DNA from: Geotrypetes seraphini
Taxonomy: Eukaryota; Chordata; Amphibia; Gymnophiona; Dermophiidae
Direction: 5' to 3'
DNA: 64,000 bases
Assembly: GCF_902459505.1 (NCBI RefSeq)
Contig: NC_047095.1
Coordinates: 119,165,380-119,229,379, forward strand
The notes under the pieces were generated by a model, which worked only from the letters and a program-made list of their open reading frames with translations, was not told the origin of the DNA and did no database searches. Positions within the stretch are counted from its first letter, which is position 1. The number at the start of each line of letters is the position of its first letter. Below, piece after piece: positions 1-11,170 of the stretch. Both the position numbers and the translations under genes were made by a program.

Positions 1-136
1 GGCCCAGTCTTCAGGCTAAAATGTGTGTGTGGTATTACAGCCCTGTATAGTGTGTGTGGTATTAAGGGAGACCTGACGTCGTTTTTCAGAGAAGTCTCCC
101 CGGCCACATTTGCCCGGCTCTCTAATTGTCTCACAG

Positions 137-3100
137 TTCCCTTCCCAGTACTTCGGGTCATGGTACTTCATAGCTGCAGCGGCTGCAGGGCCAGGCGACC
201 CATCGCTGGAGGCGTTTACCAGCATGGATAACACACGGTTCAGAATCCAGGAGGACCTGCAGCCAAATCGACTGCTCCTGACAGCACGGATCAGGGCGTA
301 AGTATCCCGGGAAGCAGGGTTTGGCAGCAGTTGTGAGTCATTGCCTCATTTAGACAACTATTTCTGGATTTCCATAGGAATTCTTCATTCTGCATTATGG
401 CTGCTACTCTCTGGAATTCTTTGCCTTTTTACCTTGGTTCAGATAAATAATTTGTAACCTTCAAGGCACAATTAAAGGCATACTACTTCTCTTTGGCCTT
501 CAGCTCTTCACTTAACTTCCTCCTGACGGCTACTTTGTTCCATTAGTTGTCCCTCGTTCTCTTCCATGCCAGGAAGCGGCAGGCTCAGTGTTGGGAACTT
601 GAAATTGTGGTAAAGGACAGGGCTCATACCTCAGGAGTCAGGGCTAGGACTGGAAATAGCTATGTATCTAATCATTAAAATCTGTCTCTCTTTATCCCCC
701 TCTATGTTTTCTTCTCACCCTCATCTTTCTCTCTGTCTCCTCACCTCCCATTCCCTACCTCCATCTCCGTCAACCTCTGTCCTACTTCTGTCTCTCTGGA
801 CTGTCTGTCCATCCATCCATCCCTTTCCCTACCTCCATCTCTCTCTTTTCCTCCCCCGCATCTATCCCTCTCTGCCTGTCTCCCCCCCTCTCCCTGTCTC
901 TCTTTGTTCTCTGTGTGTCCTTCCCTCCATCTTTCTCTCTCTTGTACACAGAAACAATGGTTCCTGTATGCCCCGTGAATGGATTTACCTGGTTACAGAA
1001 GGCAGCACAGACTTACAAACTAAAGGTACGACATTCTCCTTGTAAGGGACCCCACAGAAATTCTGCTTCCAGTTATAGGAAGTAAGACTCTCTTATCAGT
1101 CATGGAAAAGGCAGGTCACTGGTGCCAGAGGAGCGATGGCTGAAAGAAGGGGACATACTTAAGGAGGTTGAGAGTTCCTGACCCAGTTCTTCACTCCCTG
1201 CTCCCCTTTCCAGGTCGTACAGACAGAATAACAGAGCTGTTCTCCTGTACCTGCCCAGACTGTATCATCCTGCAAGAGACAGACCTTAAAGTGAAAAGAC
1301 TACTGCTCTACTGTGAGTGTAATCTCCTATTTCCATTTCTATGTGTGTGAGAGAGTCCTCCAGAGGTCCAGAGAAGGCCAATGAAAATGATAAACGGGTG
1401 GAAAAACTTCCCTATGAGGAAAGGCTAAAGTGGCTAGGGCTCTTCAGCTTGGAGAAGAGGGGGCTCAAGGGTGATATGATAGAGGTCTATAAAATACTGA
1501 GTGGAGTGGAAAAGGTAGATGTGAATCGCTTGTTCACTCTTTCCAATAATACTAGGACTAGGGGGCATGGGATGAAGCTACTAAGTAGTATGTTTAAAAT
1601 GAAGAGAGTGTGTGGCGCAGTGGTTGGATCTACAGCCTCAGCATCCTGGGGTTATGGGTTCAAACCCCACGCTGCTCCTTGTGACCCTGGGCAAGTCACT
1701 TAATCCTCCATAGCCCCAGGTACGTTAGATAGATTGTGAGCCCACCAGGACAGAGAGGGAAAACGCTTGAGTACCTGATTGTAAAAACCGCTTAGATAAC
1801 CTTGATAGGCGGTATATAAAATCCGAATAAACTTGAAACTTGAAACTTCACGCAACATGTAATTAAACTCTGGAATTTGTTACCAGAGAATGTGATGAAA
1901 GCAGTTAGCTTAGCAGGGTTTAAAAAAAAAAAACCAGGTTTGGCTCATTTCCTAAAAGTCCGTAAACCATTATTAAGATGGACTTCAGAAAATCCACTGC
2001 TTATTTCTAGGATAAGCAGCATAAACCCTGTTTTACTCTTTGTTATCTTGTGACTGGGTTGGTCACCATTGATGGGCCTTTGGTCTGTCCCATCTCTTAT
2101 GTTCTCTTATCAGCACAGCACGTTTGGACCTTTATATAATCCAGCTGTCATTAACCTGTTTTCCTCTCTCACAGCTCGATCTCCACAGTTGCCCGAGGCA
2201 TGCGTGGAGGACTTTAAAAAGGCGGCCAGTTGTTCCAGATTGAAGGAGATTCTGCTGCTCCCACAGACTCAGGGCAAGTGACAATCTTTACAGCTCACCT
2301 ACTCTTGTCACAAAAACTCAAAGCTTTTCCTTCAGACCCTGTTAGGGCTCAACACCAAACTCTGAAAGTTCTCTTCAACCCAGTAATCCCTACACCTGTT
2401 CTTTGGGCTCCCCCACTAGTCAGGTTTTCAGGATATCCATCATGAATATTCACGTGAGAGATTTGCATGTCGATTGGCCAGCACCTTGCTATATGGGTTC
2501 CGCGGGGCAGCATCACCTGCTAACTGTGGTCTGTACTCCTCCCTCTCTCTTTCAGAATACTGTGAATTCCAGGGAAATGAAGATGTGCAAACCAGGTAAG
2601 ATACCCTCTCGCCCCTTAGTTTCCTCATTATATCCTGTTCAGACTCGCCTGTTCTAGTTTTCTGTACCCCCCACCCAACATGACCTCAGCCTACTGGCAG
2701 AATTCTGCAGACTTTCTGTTCTGCCCCCCCCCCCATCCTCTCCCTGACCGACTGAACCCCCCACCCCATAAGAGTCGACACATGTGTAGGCCTCCTAAAG
2801 CATGCAGCAGCAGTGGTGGCTGGCTGGCAGAGGCAGTACTGTGAACAGGCTGCTTGTGGACGGCCCCGCCAGGGCCCTCCCTCTGATGCATCACTTTCTG
2901 TAGATGGACGTGACAGAGGGAAGGCCCTGGCGAGGCAGCCACAAGCAGCCTGTTCACAGCACTGCTGGCCGTCCACCAATGCAGTTGCTGGTTTGGGAGG
3001 CCTGCAGGTATGTCGGCTGTCACGGGGGGTGGGAGAGTCAGTCAGAGAGAGGCCAGATCCATATGAGGAGGGGGAGGATGCAGGACAGCAACATGGATGC

Positions 3101-3958
3101 TAGCCCCACGAGGAGGAGACATGGATGCTGGACTGCATGTGGGGGGAGGGTGGTGGAAGAGGAGGGGACATGGATGCTAGATCTGCAGGGGAAGGAGAAG
3201 GGGGAGAGGACATGGATGCTAGATCTGCAGGGGAAGGAGAAGGGAGAGAGGACATGGATGCTAGACTTGTAAGCAGGAGGGGGAGGGGGAGGAAGTGAGA
3301 AGGCCCAGCCCGACTAGAAAGGGGGTTGAGAAGGAAGAGAAGCTTGGCCATGGAGAGAGGGAAAGAGAGATGCCAGGCCATGGGGAATTTGGAAGGGATT
3401 CAGGGTGTAAGCAAGTGAGGTAGTTGGGTGAGGAGACATGGATGCTGGACCACAAGTGGGGGCAGGGGGGAAGAGAGGGTGACCAAGACCAGGAAGGGGG
3501 TGGGAAGGGAGGAAGAGATTCTTAGCCAGTGGAGAGAGGGAGAGAGAGATGCCAGACTATGGGGGCTAAGTGAGAGAGGGGTGGGATTTAGAGGGAGACA
3601 GAACAGCAGTTGGAGTGAGAGAAGGAACCGAGGAGGCCGGAACCTGAAGGAAGGAATTTCAGTCCTGGAGAAAATTCTACGCAAAACACTGCAAATAAAC
3701 TTTGTAGAATTTTGAAATAGGCGCAGAAGTTTCAAAACATTTTGTGCAGAATTCTGCCAGTACCTCAACCCACCCAGTTCTCAGGGCACACTGAGCCACA
3801 ACGAATATGGATGAGATAGATCTGCATATCAAAGAGGCAGCCCATTCAATCATTCGTTATGGTTATCCTGAAAACCTGGTTGTGCCCCGAGGACTGGCTT
3901 GAAAAGCACTACTCTAACAAGCCGTCTTTCTCACTCTCTGTCCCTCTGCAGCAGCTGA
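137..3958 (+). CDS. APOM: Apolipoprotein M (lipocalin), 5' end missing
   Basis: ApoM is a secreted lipocalin carried on HDL that binds sphingosine-1-phosphate in mammals. Exons seen: 137-297, 952-1025, 1214-1312, 2175-2273, 2556-2595 and 3952-3958 (stop TGA 3956-3958). Their phases agree throughout and give 159 residues plus stop. The translation follows human APOM closely: FGSWYFIAAAA (human LGQWYFIAGAA, the lipocalin G-x-W), then CMPREWIYLVTEGSTDLQTK, ELFSCTCPDCIILQET, RSPQLPEACVEDFK and QEYCEFQGN. The exon with the signal anchor and about 38 residues lies left of the window. The fourth intron (2274-2555) uses a GC donor in the context AGG|GCAAGTG. The C-terminus is a few residues longer than human. 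The introns hold a CR1 LINE with a SINE inside it and a 1.07 kb hAT element. Gene identity is secure; the 137 exon start is inferred from the acceptor TCTCACAG and the human alignment. Confidence 0.93.
1350..2105 (+). mobile_element. CR1-type LINE fragment (3' end), split by a SINE
   Basis: In frame on the + strand this reads KANENDKRVEKLPYEERLKW, then LGLFSLEKRGLKGDMIEVYK. That is the C-terminal end of the reverse-transcriptase ORF typical of CR1 elements (usual form LSYEERLKELGLFSLEKRRL). It ends at the CR1-type tail CTCTTATGTTCTCTTATC. It is 5' truncated, lies in the APOM intron 1313-2174, and is interrupted by the SINE at about 1612-1848. Confidence 0.8.
1612..1848 (+). mobile_element. 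tRNA-derived SINE
   Basis: The head resembles a tRNA promoter: A-box-like TGGCGCAGTGGTTGG and B-box GGGTTCAAACCCC. The body contains GGGCAAGTCACTTAATCC and GATAGATTGTGAGCCCACC. The tail, CCTTGATAGGCGGTATATAA followed by AATAAACTTGAAAC, matches the 3' end of the L2 fragments in this window and suggests mobilisation by L2. It is inserted in a CR1 fragment. Relatives lie near 23,884, 30,370, 51,545, 53,280 and 59,025. Confidence 0.8.
2420..2480. repeat. Fragment of palindromic hAT-type MITE
   Basis: The segment CAGGTTTTCAGGATATCCAT with the following ATGAATATTCACGTGAGAG matches one arm of the short palindromic elements seen complete at 25706, 47760 and 54353. Both ends are degraded. Confidence 0.45.
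2692..3762. mobile_element. Non-autonomous hAT element with minisatellite, in APOM last intron
   Basis: The ends are inverted repeats TACTGGCAGAATTCTGCA and TGCAGAATTCTGCCAGTA. They are flanked by the 8-bp target duplication CCTCAGCC (2684-2691) / CCTCAACC (3763-3770), one mismatch. The left 300 bp form a large imperfect palindrome around 2,880. At about 3,110-3,275 there is a roughly 42-45 bp minisatellite of three or more units containing ACATGGATGCTAG. No transposase frame is visible; open stretches here are purine/pyrimidine-biased low-complexity sequence. Confidence 0.8.
3775..3905. repeat. Degraded palindromic MITE
   Basis: The arms CAGGGCACACTGAGCCACAA and TTGTGCCCCGAGGACTGG flank inner arms with the ATATGGATGAGAT / ATTCGTTATGGTTATCCTG pattern of the hAT-type palindromic MITE family. 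It is old; the ends are not exact. Confidence 0.5.
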
Positions 3959-4235
3959 GGAGGTTTCTCCCCGAGCAAACCTAGGAGGGGAGGAATCTAA
4001 GAGACTTAGCAAGAAGAATCCCCCTCCTAGGAGAAGAGAAGTGGCAAGTGTGAAGCTTCAGAGCCTGCAGCCCCACTGCCTTCAAGGACATAATTAATTT
4101 TATTGCATGGACTTCATCCATGTAAGCAAAGTAGCAAACAAGACACAGATTGTAAGCCACGTCAGTGTAACTCGTCTTGAGATATTGTTGAAAAGTTGTA
4201 TGCTAAATCTAAAAATAAACTAAGTTCCTATAGCT
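3959..4235 (+). other. APOM: APOM 3' UTR and poly(A) signal
   Basis: After the stop codon the last exon continues without another recognisable splice site. A canonical AATAAA lies at 4214-4219, so cleavage is expected near 4230-4240. An out-of-frame open stretch in this exon (3952-4097) is not the protein frame, because the upstream exon phase forces the TGA at 3956. Confidence 0.6.
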
Positions 4236-4561
4236 ACTACACAGCCACAAAAAGAAAACCTTTTTTTTTCTCTCTCTCTCTCTCTATGGAGCAAGGGCAG
4301 CACCTGGTGGCCATTGTTCAGAATGCAGCCGGCTGTGCTCTGCCACATAACGTCATTAAAGTGTGTGAGGCCCCTTTCCTCTCTTGGTGTCCTCATCTCC
4401 CTTTGGCTCTGTCTCATAAAGAGCTTCTGCTGCCCCCATCTTCACTGAACCAGACGGAGGTAAGGGTCTCTCTGTCCCATCATGAAAAGCGAGAACAGAA
4501 GTGGCAGAGTGCCTCGAGGTACGCACAGAGCACTTCAGTACCGGAGGCGTTTGCCTTATTC

Positions 4562-4722
4562 CAGGGCTACTCAATTCCAGTTCTTGAGGTCCACAGGCAG
4601 GCCAGGTTTTCGGAGTCTCCACATCATGAATACGCATGAGAGATTTCCATGCACTGCCTCCTTGGTATTCAAATCTCTCTCGTGCATATTCGTTAGATTT
4701 TCTGGATCAGGGGCACTAATCT
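4562..4722. repeat. Degraded palindromic MITE
   Basis: A hairpin-like element beginning CAGGGCTACTCAATTCCAG. It has central GAATACGCATGAGAGATTTC and a mirrored CTCTCTCGTGCATATTCG. Same family as the element at 47760-47936. Confidence 0.55.
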
Positions 4723-4724
4723 TG

Positions 4725-5345
4725 CAATTTGATCGCAGTAGTTCCTTCGATCTTGTAGATCATGTCGATGTTAGATGGTTTGGACTCTATAGGAATTTCA
4801 CGGCACGTCCATCAATGGTTTCAGGAATTTGTATGTTCTAGAACAGTGGTCTCAAACTCGCGGCCCGCCAGGTACTATTTTGAGGCCCTCGGTATGTTTA
4901 TCATAATCACAAAAGTAAAATAAAAGAGTTTCTTGATCATATGTCTCTTTAGCTGTAAATGACAATATTATTATTAAGACTTGGCCAAAAGGAAAGATTT
5001 ATAAACTATAAAGAGTTTTACCTCATGCAAACTTGTCATTTCTTTAATAAGAGATTAACTATTTTTTCTGAGGCCCTCCAAGTACCTCCAAATCCAAAAT
5101 GTGGCCCTGCAAAGGGTTTGAGTTGGAGACCACTGTTCTAGAACTTATCGGGCGGTGTCCTTTCTGATACATGAACTAATCACTGTGGGGTTCCCCAGGG
5201 CTCACCCCTCTCTCCATTACTTTTCAACATTTACATGTCATCTTTGGGTATCATGTTATCCAATTTAGGTATCAAACTTTATAGTTACAGACAGTGTAAC
5301 TATCATTTTACCTTTAAACTCTTTACCATCAAAACAATGTCACCA
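4725..5345 (+). mobile_element. L2-like LINE reverse-transcriptase fragment split by a MITE
   Basis: Reading across the MITE at 4844-5135, the frame fragments resemble LINE reverse transcriptase. Left part: FDRSSSFDLVDHVDVRWFG (compare DLSSAFDTVDHDILL). Right part: TVGFPRAHPSLHYFSTFTCH, a shifted relic of the GVPQGSPLSPLLFNIYM block. Damaged and non-coding. Confidence 0.6.
4844..5135. mobile_element. Non-autonomous hAT element with 8-bp target duplication
   Basis: The ends are CAGTGGTCTCAAACTC and GAGTTGGAGACCACTG. The flanking duplication is TTCTAGAA at 4836-4843 and 5136-5143 (perfect). The interior contains GGCCCGCCAGGTACTATTTTG and GGCCCTGCAAAGGGTTTGAG. Relatives lie at 5597-5865 (ends lost) and 58302-58607 (complete). 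A short 60-codon frame shared by the two left copies is just transposon sequence. Confidence 0.88.
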
Positions 5346-5354
5346 AATTACCTT

Positions 5355-5590
5355 AATCAAGTTTTATTAAAAATTTGAAACAATCGCTTATCTGGACTTC
5401 TAAGCGAGTTACAAGTAAAAAAAAAAAGGGGGACTAAATTAAACAATTAAAAATAAAGACTAAAATTTAACAAAAAAAAATTTTTTTAACTGCATTAAAC
5501 GAATAAAACTTAATCTTGGAAAGGGGGGAAGAATGGATGAAGGAATTCAAATTGAAACTCAATATACAAAAATCTAAATTTTTCTTTTTA
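5355..5590 (-). mobile_element. L2-like LINE 3' tail
   Basis: It begins (as read on +) AATCAAGTTTTATTAAAAAT and GAAACAATCGCTTATCTGG, the reverse complement of the L2 3' end seen at 9,660-9,715 (AAGCGATTAACCAAAATTTT). Adenine-rich debris follows. Confidence 0.55.
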
Positions 5591-5596
5591 ACCCCT

Positions 5597-5865
5597 CTCA
5601 AACTTGTGGCCCGCCAGGTACTATTTTGAGGCCCTCGGTATGTTTATCATAATTACAAAAGAAAAATAAAACAGTTTCTTGATCATATGTCTCTTTAGCT
5701 ATAAATGACAATATTATTATTAAGACTTAGCCGAAAGGAAAGATTTATAAACTATAAAGAGTTTTACCTCATGCAAAATTGTCATTTCTTTAATAAGACA
5801 TTAACTATTTTTTCTGAGGCCCTCCAAGTACCTACAAATCCAAAATGTGGCCCTGCTAAGGGTTC
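5597..5865. mobile_element. Second copy of the 4844-type hAT element
   Basis: Nearly identical to 4860-5125 over most of its length (GGCCCGCCAGGTACTATTTT through CCTGCTAAGGGTTCAG) but without clear terminal repeats or target duplication. Together with the L2 tail between them, this suggests a rearranged neighbourhood rather than an independent clean insertion. Confidence 0.7.
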
Positions 5866-6245
5866 AGTTAGGCCTGTGGACCTTGAGACCAGAATTGAGT
5901 AGACCTGCCTTTTTCAGTGTTAGCTAAGATTTCAGCCTCTGCCACTGCCTATCATGTACCACCCCAGCACACCACCAGCAGACTCCTATTCCCTTCTCCC
6001 CTGCAACTGAAATTAAAATTTAAAAACCTGATGAGAAAGGAAACCTTGGAATAAGAGCCCAGAGGAAGTGACAAAAACAAGCAAGAGAGAGGTTAACATC
6101 TTCGGAGAAACCAGAAATTTGGAACAACGAAGAAGGATGCAGTCACTGGCCATAACGGTCACTAAAACACTTCAAATATAATTTTAACCAGAAGTTTTTC
6201 CCTGTTGAAAAATATTTTATCCCCTACCCCCCCCCCCCTTCATAC
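5866..6245. other. Unassigned spacer
   Basis: No exon, RNA gene or clear repeat was recognised. It contains an A-rich stretch and a poly-C run near 6,228. Confidence 0.4.
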
Positions 6246-6421
6246 ACAGCTGAGGTGAGCGACCTTGGTCCTTGAGGGCTGTAACCCAGTCGGGTTTTCA
6301 GAATTTCCCCAATGAATTTGCACGAGATCTGTTTGTATACAAGGAAGGCCTAGTCATTGAGGAAATCCTGAAAACCCGAGTGGGTTGCAGCCCTCGGGGC
6401 CCAAAGTTACTCACCCTGGGG
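6246..6421. repeat. Palindromic hAT-type MITE
   Basis: Two arms, TTGAGGGCTGTAACCCAGTC and GGGTTGCAGCCCTCGGGG, flank an inner palindrome with TTTCCCCAATGAATTTGCA / CATTGAGGAAATCCTG. Same family as 54353-54544. The target duplication is unclear. Confidence 0.6.
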
Positions 6422-6814
6422 TAAAACCTTTACAGCTCAATGATCAGTTCCTTTAATGCACACTGGCAGCGATGAAACTGTGCTTGACGAGTCGTGAAGG
6501 CCGCAATTCAATGTTTACTCCTGGTGAAATTCTGCAAGTGCAGGATTTGTATAGAATCCCTCACCCCCTCGGGATGCATAGCATGCTACACATGCTGTGC
6601 AGAATTTAACGCAGACCCAGGAAGTACAGAAGGAAGTGACTCGCTGCATAGCCAGGTCATTTCCTCCTTCCGTGCTGGCTTAGATTCCCGACTGTTTATG
6701 TGAACCGCTATCTGGCACTTGCGGAATTCCACATGGAGTAAATGTTCTCCCCAGACACCTCTGGAACAGGTGCACCAATCGGCTGATTTTACTGTGGACT
6801 CCACAAACACAGTA

Positions 6815-7315
6815 CAGGGTGCCCACAAAAAACACTCCTTGATTTTAAATGGTTACAAAACCAAAATTTATTGGAATATTCTTTCACCTTTGAGGCTAGT
6901 TTCATCAACTCATAAAGTTTCATGTGGTATCTGTTGATTACATAACACTCGATGTGCGCCCCCATCTGTTACGTGGCAAACATCGATGCGATAATCGAGC
7001 TCGGACCGGACTCGCTGATGCGTTCCTGCAGATCATCCAAAGTTGCAGGTCATGGGTCTTTCACGTATCCCCAAAGGAAAAAAGTCTGGTGATCTCAGGG
7101 GCCACTTGAGGAACACCTGGTCGTTCTATTGCGTCACATTGTCTGAAGGCACCAATTGCAGCTTATAAGGGTGAAAGTGCAAGCGATTGTGTAAGATCTT
7201 GCTAACCGTGCTTTTGGGGACTTGTATTTGCTGTCATCTTATTTCTAAACATATTCCAATAAGTTTTGGTTTTGTAACCATTTAAAAATCAAGGAGTGTT
7301 TTTTGGGGCAGCCTG
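6815..7315 (-). mobile_element. Tc1/mariner element with transposase remnant
   Basis: Long inverted repeats of about 65 bp start CAGGGTGCCCACAAAAAACA and end TGTTTTTTGGGGCAGCCTG, flanked by TA at 6813-6814 and 7316-7317. The - strand keeps the C-terminal end of a DD-E transposase: TFFLWGYVKDP, then PATLDDLQERISESGPSSI, then MGAHIECYVINRYH, with a TGA after KDP and a stop before MGAHIE. The 501 bp length and the stops show an internally deleted, inactive copy. Confidence 0.82.
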
Positions 7316-7706
7316 TATTTTAAAATACTGTACAGTACTCTCCCTGCTCCCTCTCAGGCCAGACTGGCATAAATTTCTGGGGGGGAAAAACAGGGTGGGT
7401 TTTTTTGTTGTTTTTTTTTGGGGGGGGGGTGTCAAAATGTAGCCTTTCAGACTTATCCCTACCCACCCTCTCCTCCTCGGTCTGATTTTCTTAGTAACCG
7501 AGAAACAAAAAAGGGAAAGACCTGTGGTTCCATGCGCAAATCGAGGAACTCCAAAACCAAAGCAAAGTAGATCTGGACCTTCTGGATATCGCAGAAGCAG
7601 ATAAATGAATGCAACATTTATTGAAAAATCTTTAAAATGTCCAAACATTACAATACATATGAATGTATAGGATGTCAGTCCCAAAAGCAGCTGTACCGAA
7701 TGGTTG

Positions 7707-7750
7707 GACCTGGCATGGTCCGTGTTTCGGTAAACCTTCATCAGGGCTCC
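7707..7750 (-). ncRNA. Degenerate hammerhead-ribozyme relic
   Basis: On the - strand the order is stem-I arm GGAGCC, core CTGATGA (7744-7738), a short stem II GGT/ACC, then GAAA, then ACACGGACCATGCC, then AGGTCC. This is the layout of the minimal type I hammerheads of Penelope-like elements. Stem III carries changes that would weaken pairing. The surrounding 7,540-7,800 is probably the rest of that retroelement. Sequence pattern only. Confidence 0.45.
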
Positions 7751-7824
7751 TGATAACCAGTCCGAGAGGAACCAAGATGGTAGTGTTTTTTGCCAGGAGA
7801 TTTCTATTTCTATTGCCTCTGAGA

Positions 7825-8525
7825 TAGAGAATGACACGGTGATAAAATTCATCACTGTTCCCGTCCCCGAGGATAACCGAGGGAAAGAATCCCATGTCAT
7901 TCTTTAGTGTCTATCTCAACCTCGGTCATTCTACACCAGCATTCTTCAACGTAAGGCTTAAGGGTCAGTGGCTGGGCCCATTCAGACTCTGATTCTTCCC
8001 CCTCGCCTTAAAGACTAGTAAGATTCTGGAACCCCAAATAGCATGGAGACAGAATTTGTCCCCTTCTTACCGGCTGACACGTTCGTGTGCATCTCCTTCA
8101 AATCAGCATTGTTCAAGTTCCGGCAAGGTCTCAGACACGGTGGCAAAATTCATTACCGCAGAAAACCATCCCATCCCATGTCATTCTTTAGTCTGTCTCA
8201 GCCTCGGTCCTTTTCCACCAGCATTTTTCAATGCAAGGCTTAAGGGCCAGTGGCTGGGCCCATTCAGACTCTGATTTTTATGTGAGCCAAGTATAGGACA
8301 GTCAAGCCATTGTGACATCACTGATGAGGTTGGCTCTTAGGCATTGGTGGAATGAGGTGTTATGACATTACAATTTCTGCTCTGGATACCAGAGACTGTC
8401 ATTCTTTAGTCCTTCAATGCAGGGCTTGTGCTCATTCGTACTGATTCTTCCCTCCCTCCTTAAAGAATGACCATGGAGCTGGTTTCCCGTGGCGGTAATT
8501 AATTTTGTTGCCGTGTCATTCTCTA
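7825..8525. mobile_element. hAT element of the TAGAGAATGACA family
   Basis: The inverted ends are TAGAGAATGACACGGTG and CCGTGTCATTCTCTA, with a perfect 8-bp duplication CTCTGAGA at 7817-7824 and 8526-8533. The interior contains diverged tandem units (AATGCTGGTGTAGA-like blocks, CATCACTGATGAGGTTGGC) also found in the 17741 copy. No transposase frame. Confidence 0.85.
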
Positions 8526-8879
8526 CTCTGAGACCTTGCCAGAACTTGAGCAATGCTGATTTGAAGGAGATGCACACAAACGGGTCAGCCGGTAAGACTG
8601 GATCAGCAAACAAACATTTTTAAGATTTTTAATAAACGTTGCAGTCATTTATCTGCTGCTGCTTCTGTGATATCCAGAAGCTGCAGTTCCACTTTCCTTA
8701 GCAACTGAAACGTGCTGTCTCCCAGTCCGAATGCATCTAAATATAAACTCGTGAATATCCACTGAAGGCTGTGATGGTTTATTGAGGGGGAAGGATCTCG
8801 GGAAGGCAGCTCTGGGAATCTGGTGCTGCCCTCTCTTCACGGTCTCTTGCGCTCCACCCGCACATGGGACACACACATA

Positions 8880-9715
8880 GACTGAAATCAACCTTTTTTA
8901 GACTCCGCCAACGTCGCTCAGTTTCACAATTTCTTTGTTCTAAATCTCTCAATATCCTCATTCACTCCCTGGTGATTTCCAAAATTGACTACTGCAATGC
9001 CCTATTCAAGGGTATAGCTCAAAATGAAATCAAACGTCTACAGATTATTCAGAATGCCTCTATTATTCAGAAAGCTCATATCAAAAGCCAAGAAGTTTGA
9101 TCATATAACACCTCTCCTTAAAAAAGCACACTGGCTTCCGGTAGCTCACCGAATAACATATAAATTATGTCTGCTCACATTCAAATCATTACTCTATAAA
9201 ACTCCCGCTTTCATCTATAAATTATTAATTCCATATACTTCCAATTGAATGTTGAGATCCAATGAACAGCATTTGCCAACGATTCCCTCTCTCAAAATTA
9301 TTAATACAAGGCCACAATTTATTTTTTCTATTACGGCTCCCCAAGCCTGGAATTCTCTTCCTATTTACTTGAGGGAAGAATACAATTTGGAAACATTTAA
9401 GAGTAAATTGAAGAGTTTTCTTTTTAAAGACGCCTTTGAAAATGAGTTATCCAGTCAATTTGAATCTGACTCTATTATTTTATTGAAGCTTTTTAACTGC
9501 ACCCCCCCATGTCTTTTCCCTGAATGTCTCGTTTTCTGTCAAATAACTTATAGTTCTTTTCCTTTTCCCTCCTGTTTTTAGTTTTGTCAAGTTTGTTAAT
9601 AGTCCCGTAGGACTTCGTTTTTGTCATGCATTGTTTTGTTTCCCCAACACTGTATTTTTTATTATGTACATCGCTTAGAATCAAGATTAAGCGATTAACC
9701 AAAATTTTATTAAAC
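8880..9715 (+). mobile_element. L2-type LINE, 3' part of ORF2 and tail
   Basis: It encodes in pieces RLRQRRSVSQFLCSKSLNIL, then IDYCNALFKGIAQNEIKRL, HITPLLKKAHWLPVAHRITY, KTPAFIYKLLIPYTSN, APQAWNSLPIYLREEYNLET and FKSKLKSFLFKDAFE, in the order of the thumb/C-terminal region of L2/CR1-clade reverse transcriptases. The tail has AAGATTAAGCGATTAACC then AAACTTGAAA. Frameshifts separate the pieces. A closely related antisense copy is at 26,543-27,440. Confidence 0.82.
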
Positions 9716-11170
9716 TTGAAATCTTTCTTTGTACAATGACTGAGTCGTGAGGACAAAACCAGGTCCCTCTTAGAGAACAGGGTAGGTTTTAGGCAACACT
9801 CCCTTCAGAGCAGCATGAGGTGACATATTGGCACCCATAGCTCAAACGAGAACGTACCAAAATCATGCCTGTGAAGTTTATCCAGATTCTTCCCCCAACC
9901 AACAGAGGCAGAGACGAGACCTAGTTCTTGAAAAGGAAAAAAGGCTTAACCTGGTTTTCTCCTCCGGCACTACAATACCCACAATGCTATGGGCAGGGGC
10001 TATATGAATCTCAAATAAACCAGAGAGAGGTAGCAGAGTTCAATCAACAAACCAGAAATAGATGTCTGCAGATATATTTTTCTTGTTTGGTGTATGAATC
10101 CACCCCACCCCGCAGTCTTCTTCCCAAGAGATTAAGTCATGCAACAGGTCTGCAAACATGTAATGAAAACAAGCATTTTATTTTAAATAATCATCGTAGT
10201 TAATGTCAGCTTTCTATCATGGTTGTATTTAAGGACCTGGCAAGGCTTATCCTAGAGGTAACATTTGGCTGCCATATCAACTCCTCGGTAGCAGGGACTG
10301 CTCCCGGCTCCCTTTCTGCTGGCTAGGAAGGACAGGTTTGATCCCAAAGTTGCAGGTCTCTTTTTTTAGGAAAAACCAAGTATCACAAAAAGGTGGTATA
10401 CCAAACATATGACCCTTATCAGAGGAGCCAACTTTTCAAAATCATTGAGGGGAGTGCTAAACCCAACAAAAATGATCCTTCCCTCCACACTATCAAGCCC
10501 TTGTGACAACAATCCATGCATGCACTGGGGTAAGATCAGAATTTACATAACAGAACCGGAAGAACCACTCAGCCCAGAGAGATCTCCCCCTACCCAGGTC
10601 ACCAGCAAGCAGACTGGATCACTCCTCAATTTGGGGGGGGGATGTCTTACTGATTTTTTTTTTTCCTGAGAAACTGGAACCCTAAAAGGGGAGGAGGGAG
10701 AGAAGCCCACGCTAATGCTGCCTTTCTAGCAATGACCCGGAGCTTATCAAGTGATTTTGGAAGATGTTACTTGTGCGTGGTAGGAGGGCAAGCAGAATTA
10801 GTGCTGTTTACAGATAGATATTACTCCAAGGAGCTTTTGATAACATAGGGCTCAGGAATGCATGAGGTGAGAAGATGCAGAGTGGATAATGGTGACCCCT
10901 GAGCATCGAAAAGGTGACCGGTGGTAGAAGTAGGACCCCTTTCTTCCACTCCACCCTCCCTAGTCACTTCAGCGGCTTTCTCAGGCGAGTGTCCCAGAGC
11001 AATAAATGTCACTAGAGACAAGTAAAAACATCCCTCCCCTTCCACCTTACTACTAGATCCATTATCAGACAGGGCGAGGGTCAAAACCACAGGCCCTGTT
11101 TCACATCTTCAGTCTTTTTATTAAAAATTCTTTCAATCGGAAAGGCAACTCCAGGGTCCCAGGGGAAATC
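9716..11170. other. Unassigned spacer, possible 3' UTR of C6orf47 at its right end
   Basis: No protein exon was recognised. On the - strand AATAAA signals occur near 11,117-11,122 and 10,172-10,177. If C6orf47 has a long 3' UTR, as in mammals, transcription could end at either, which would place the 185-bp repeat array inside the UTR. This is inference. Confidence 0.35.

Noticed and set aside
2686-3272. Overlapping 90-120 codon frames on both strands
   Set aside because: They belong to the palindrome and minisatellite of the hAT element 2692-3762.
3952-4097. 49-codon open frame after the last APOM acceptor (EEVSPRANLGGEESKR)
   Set aside because: The exon phase, fixed by homology upstream, reads into TGA at 3956-3958; the open frame is not continuous with APOM.
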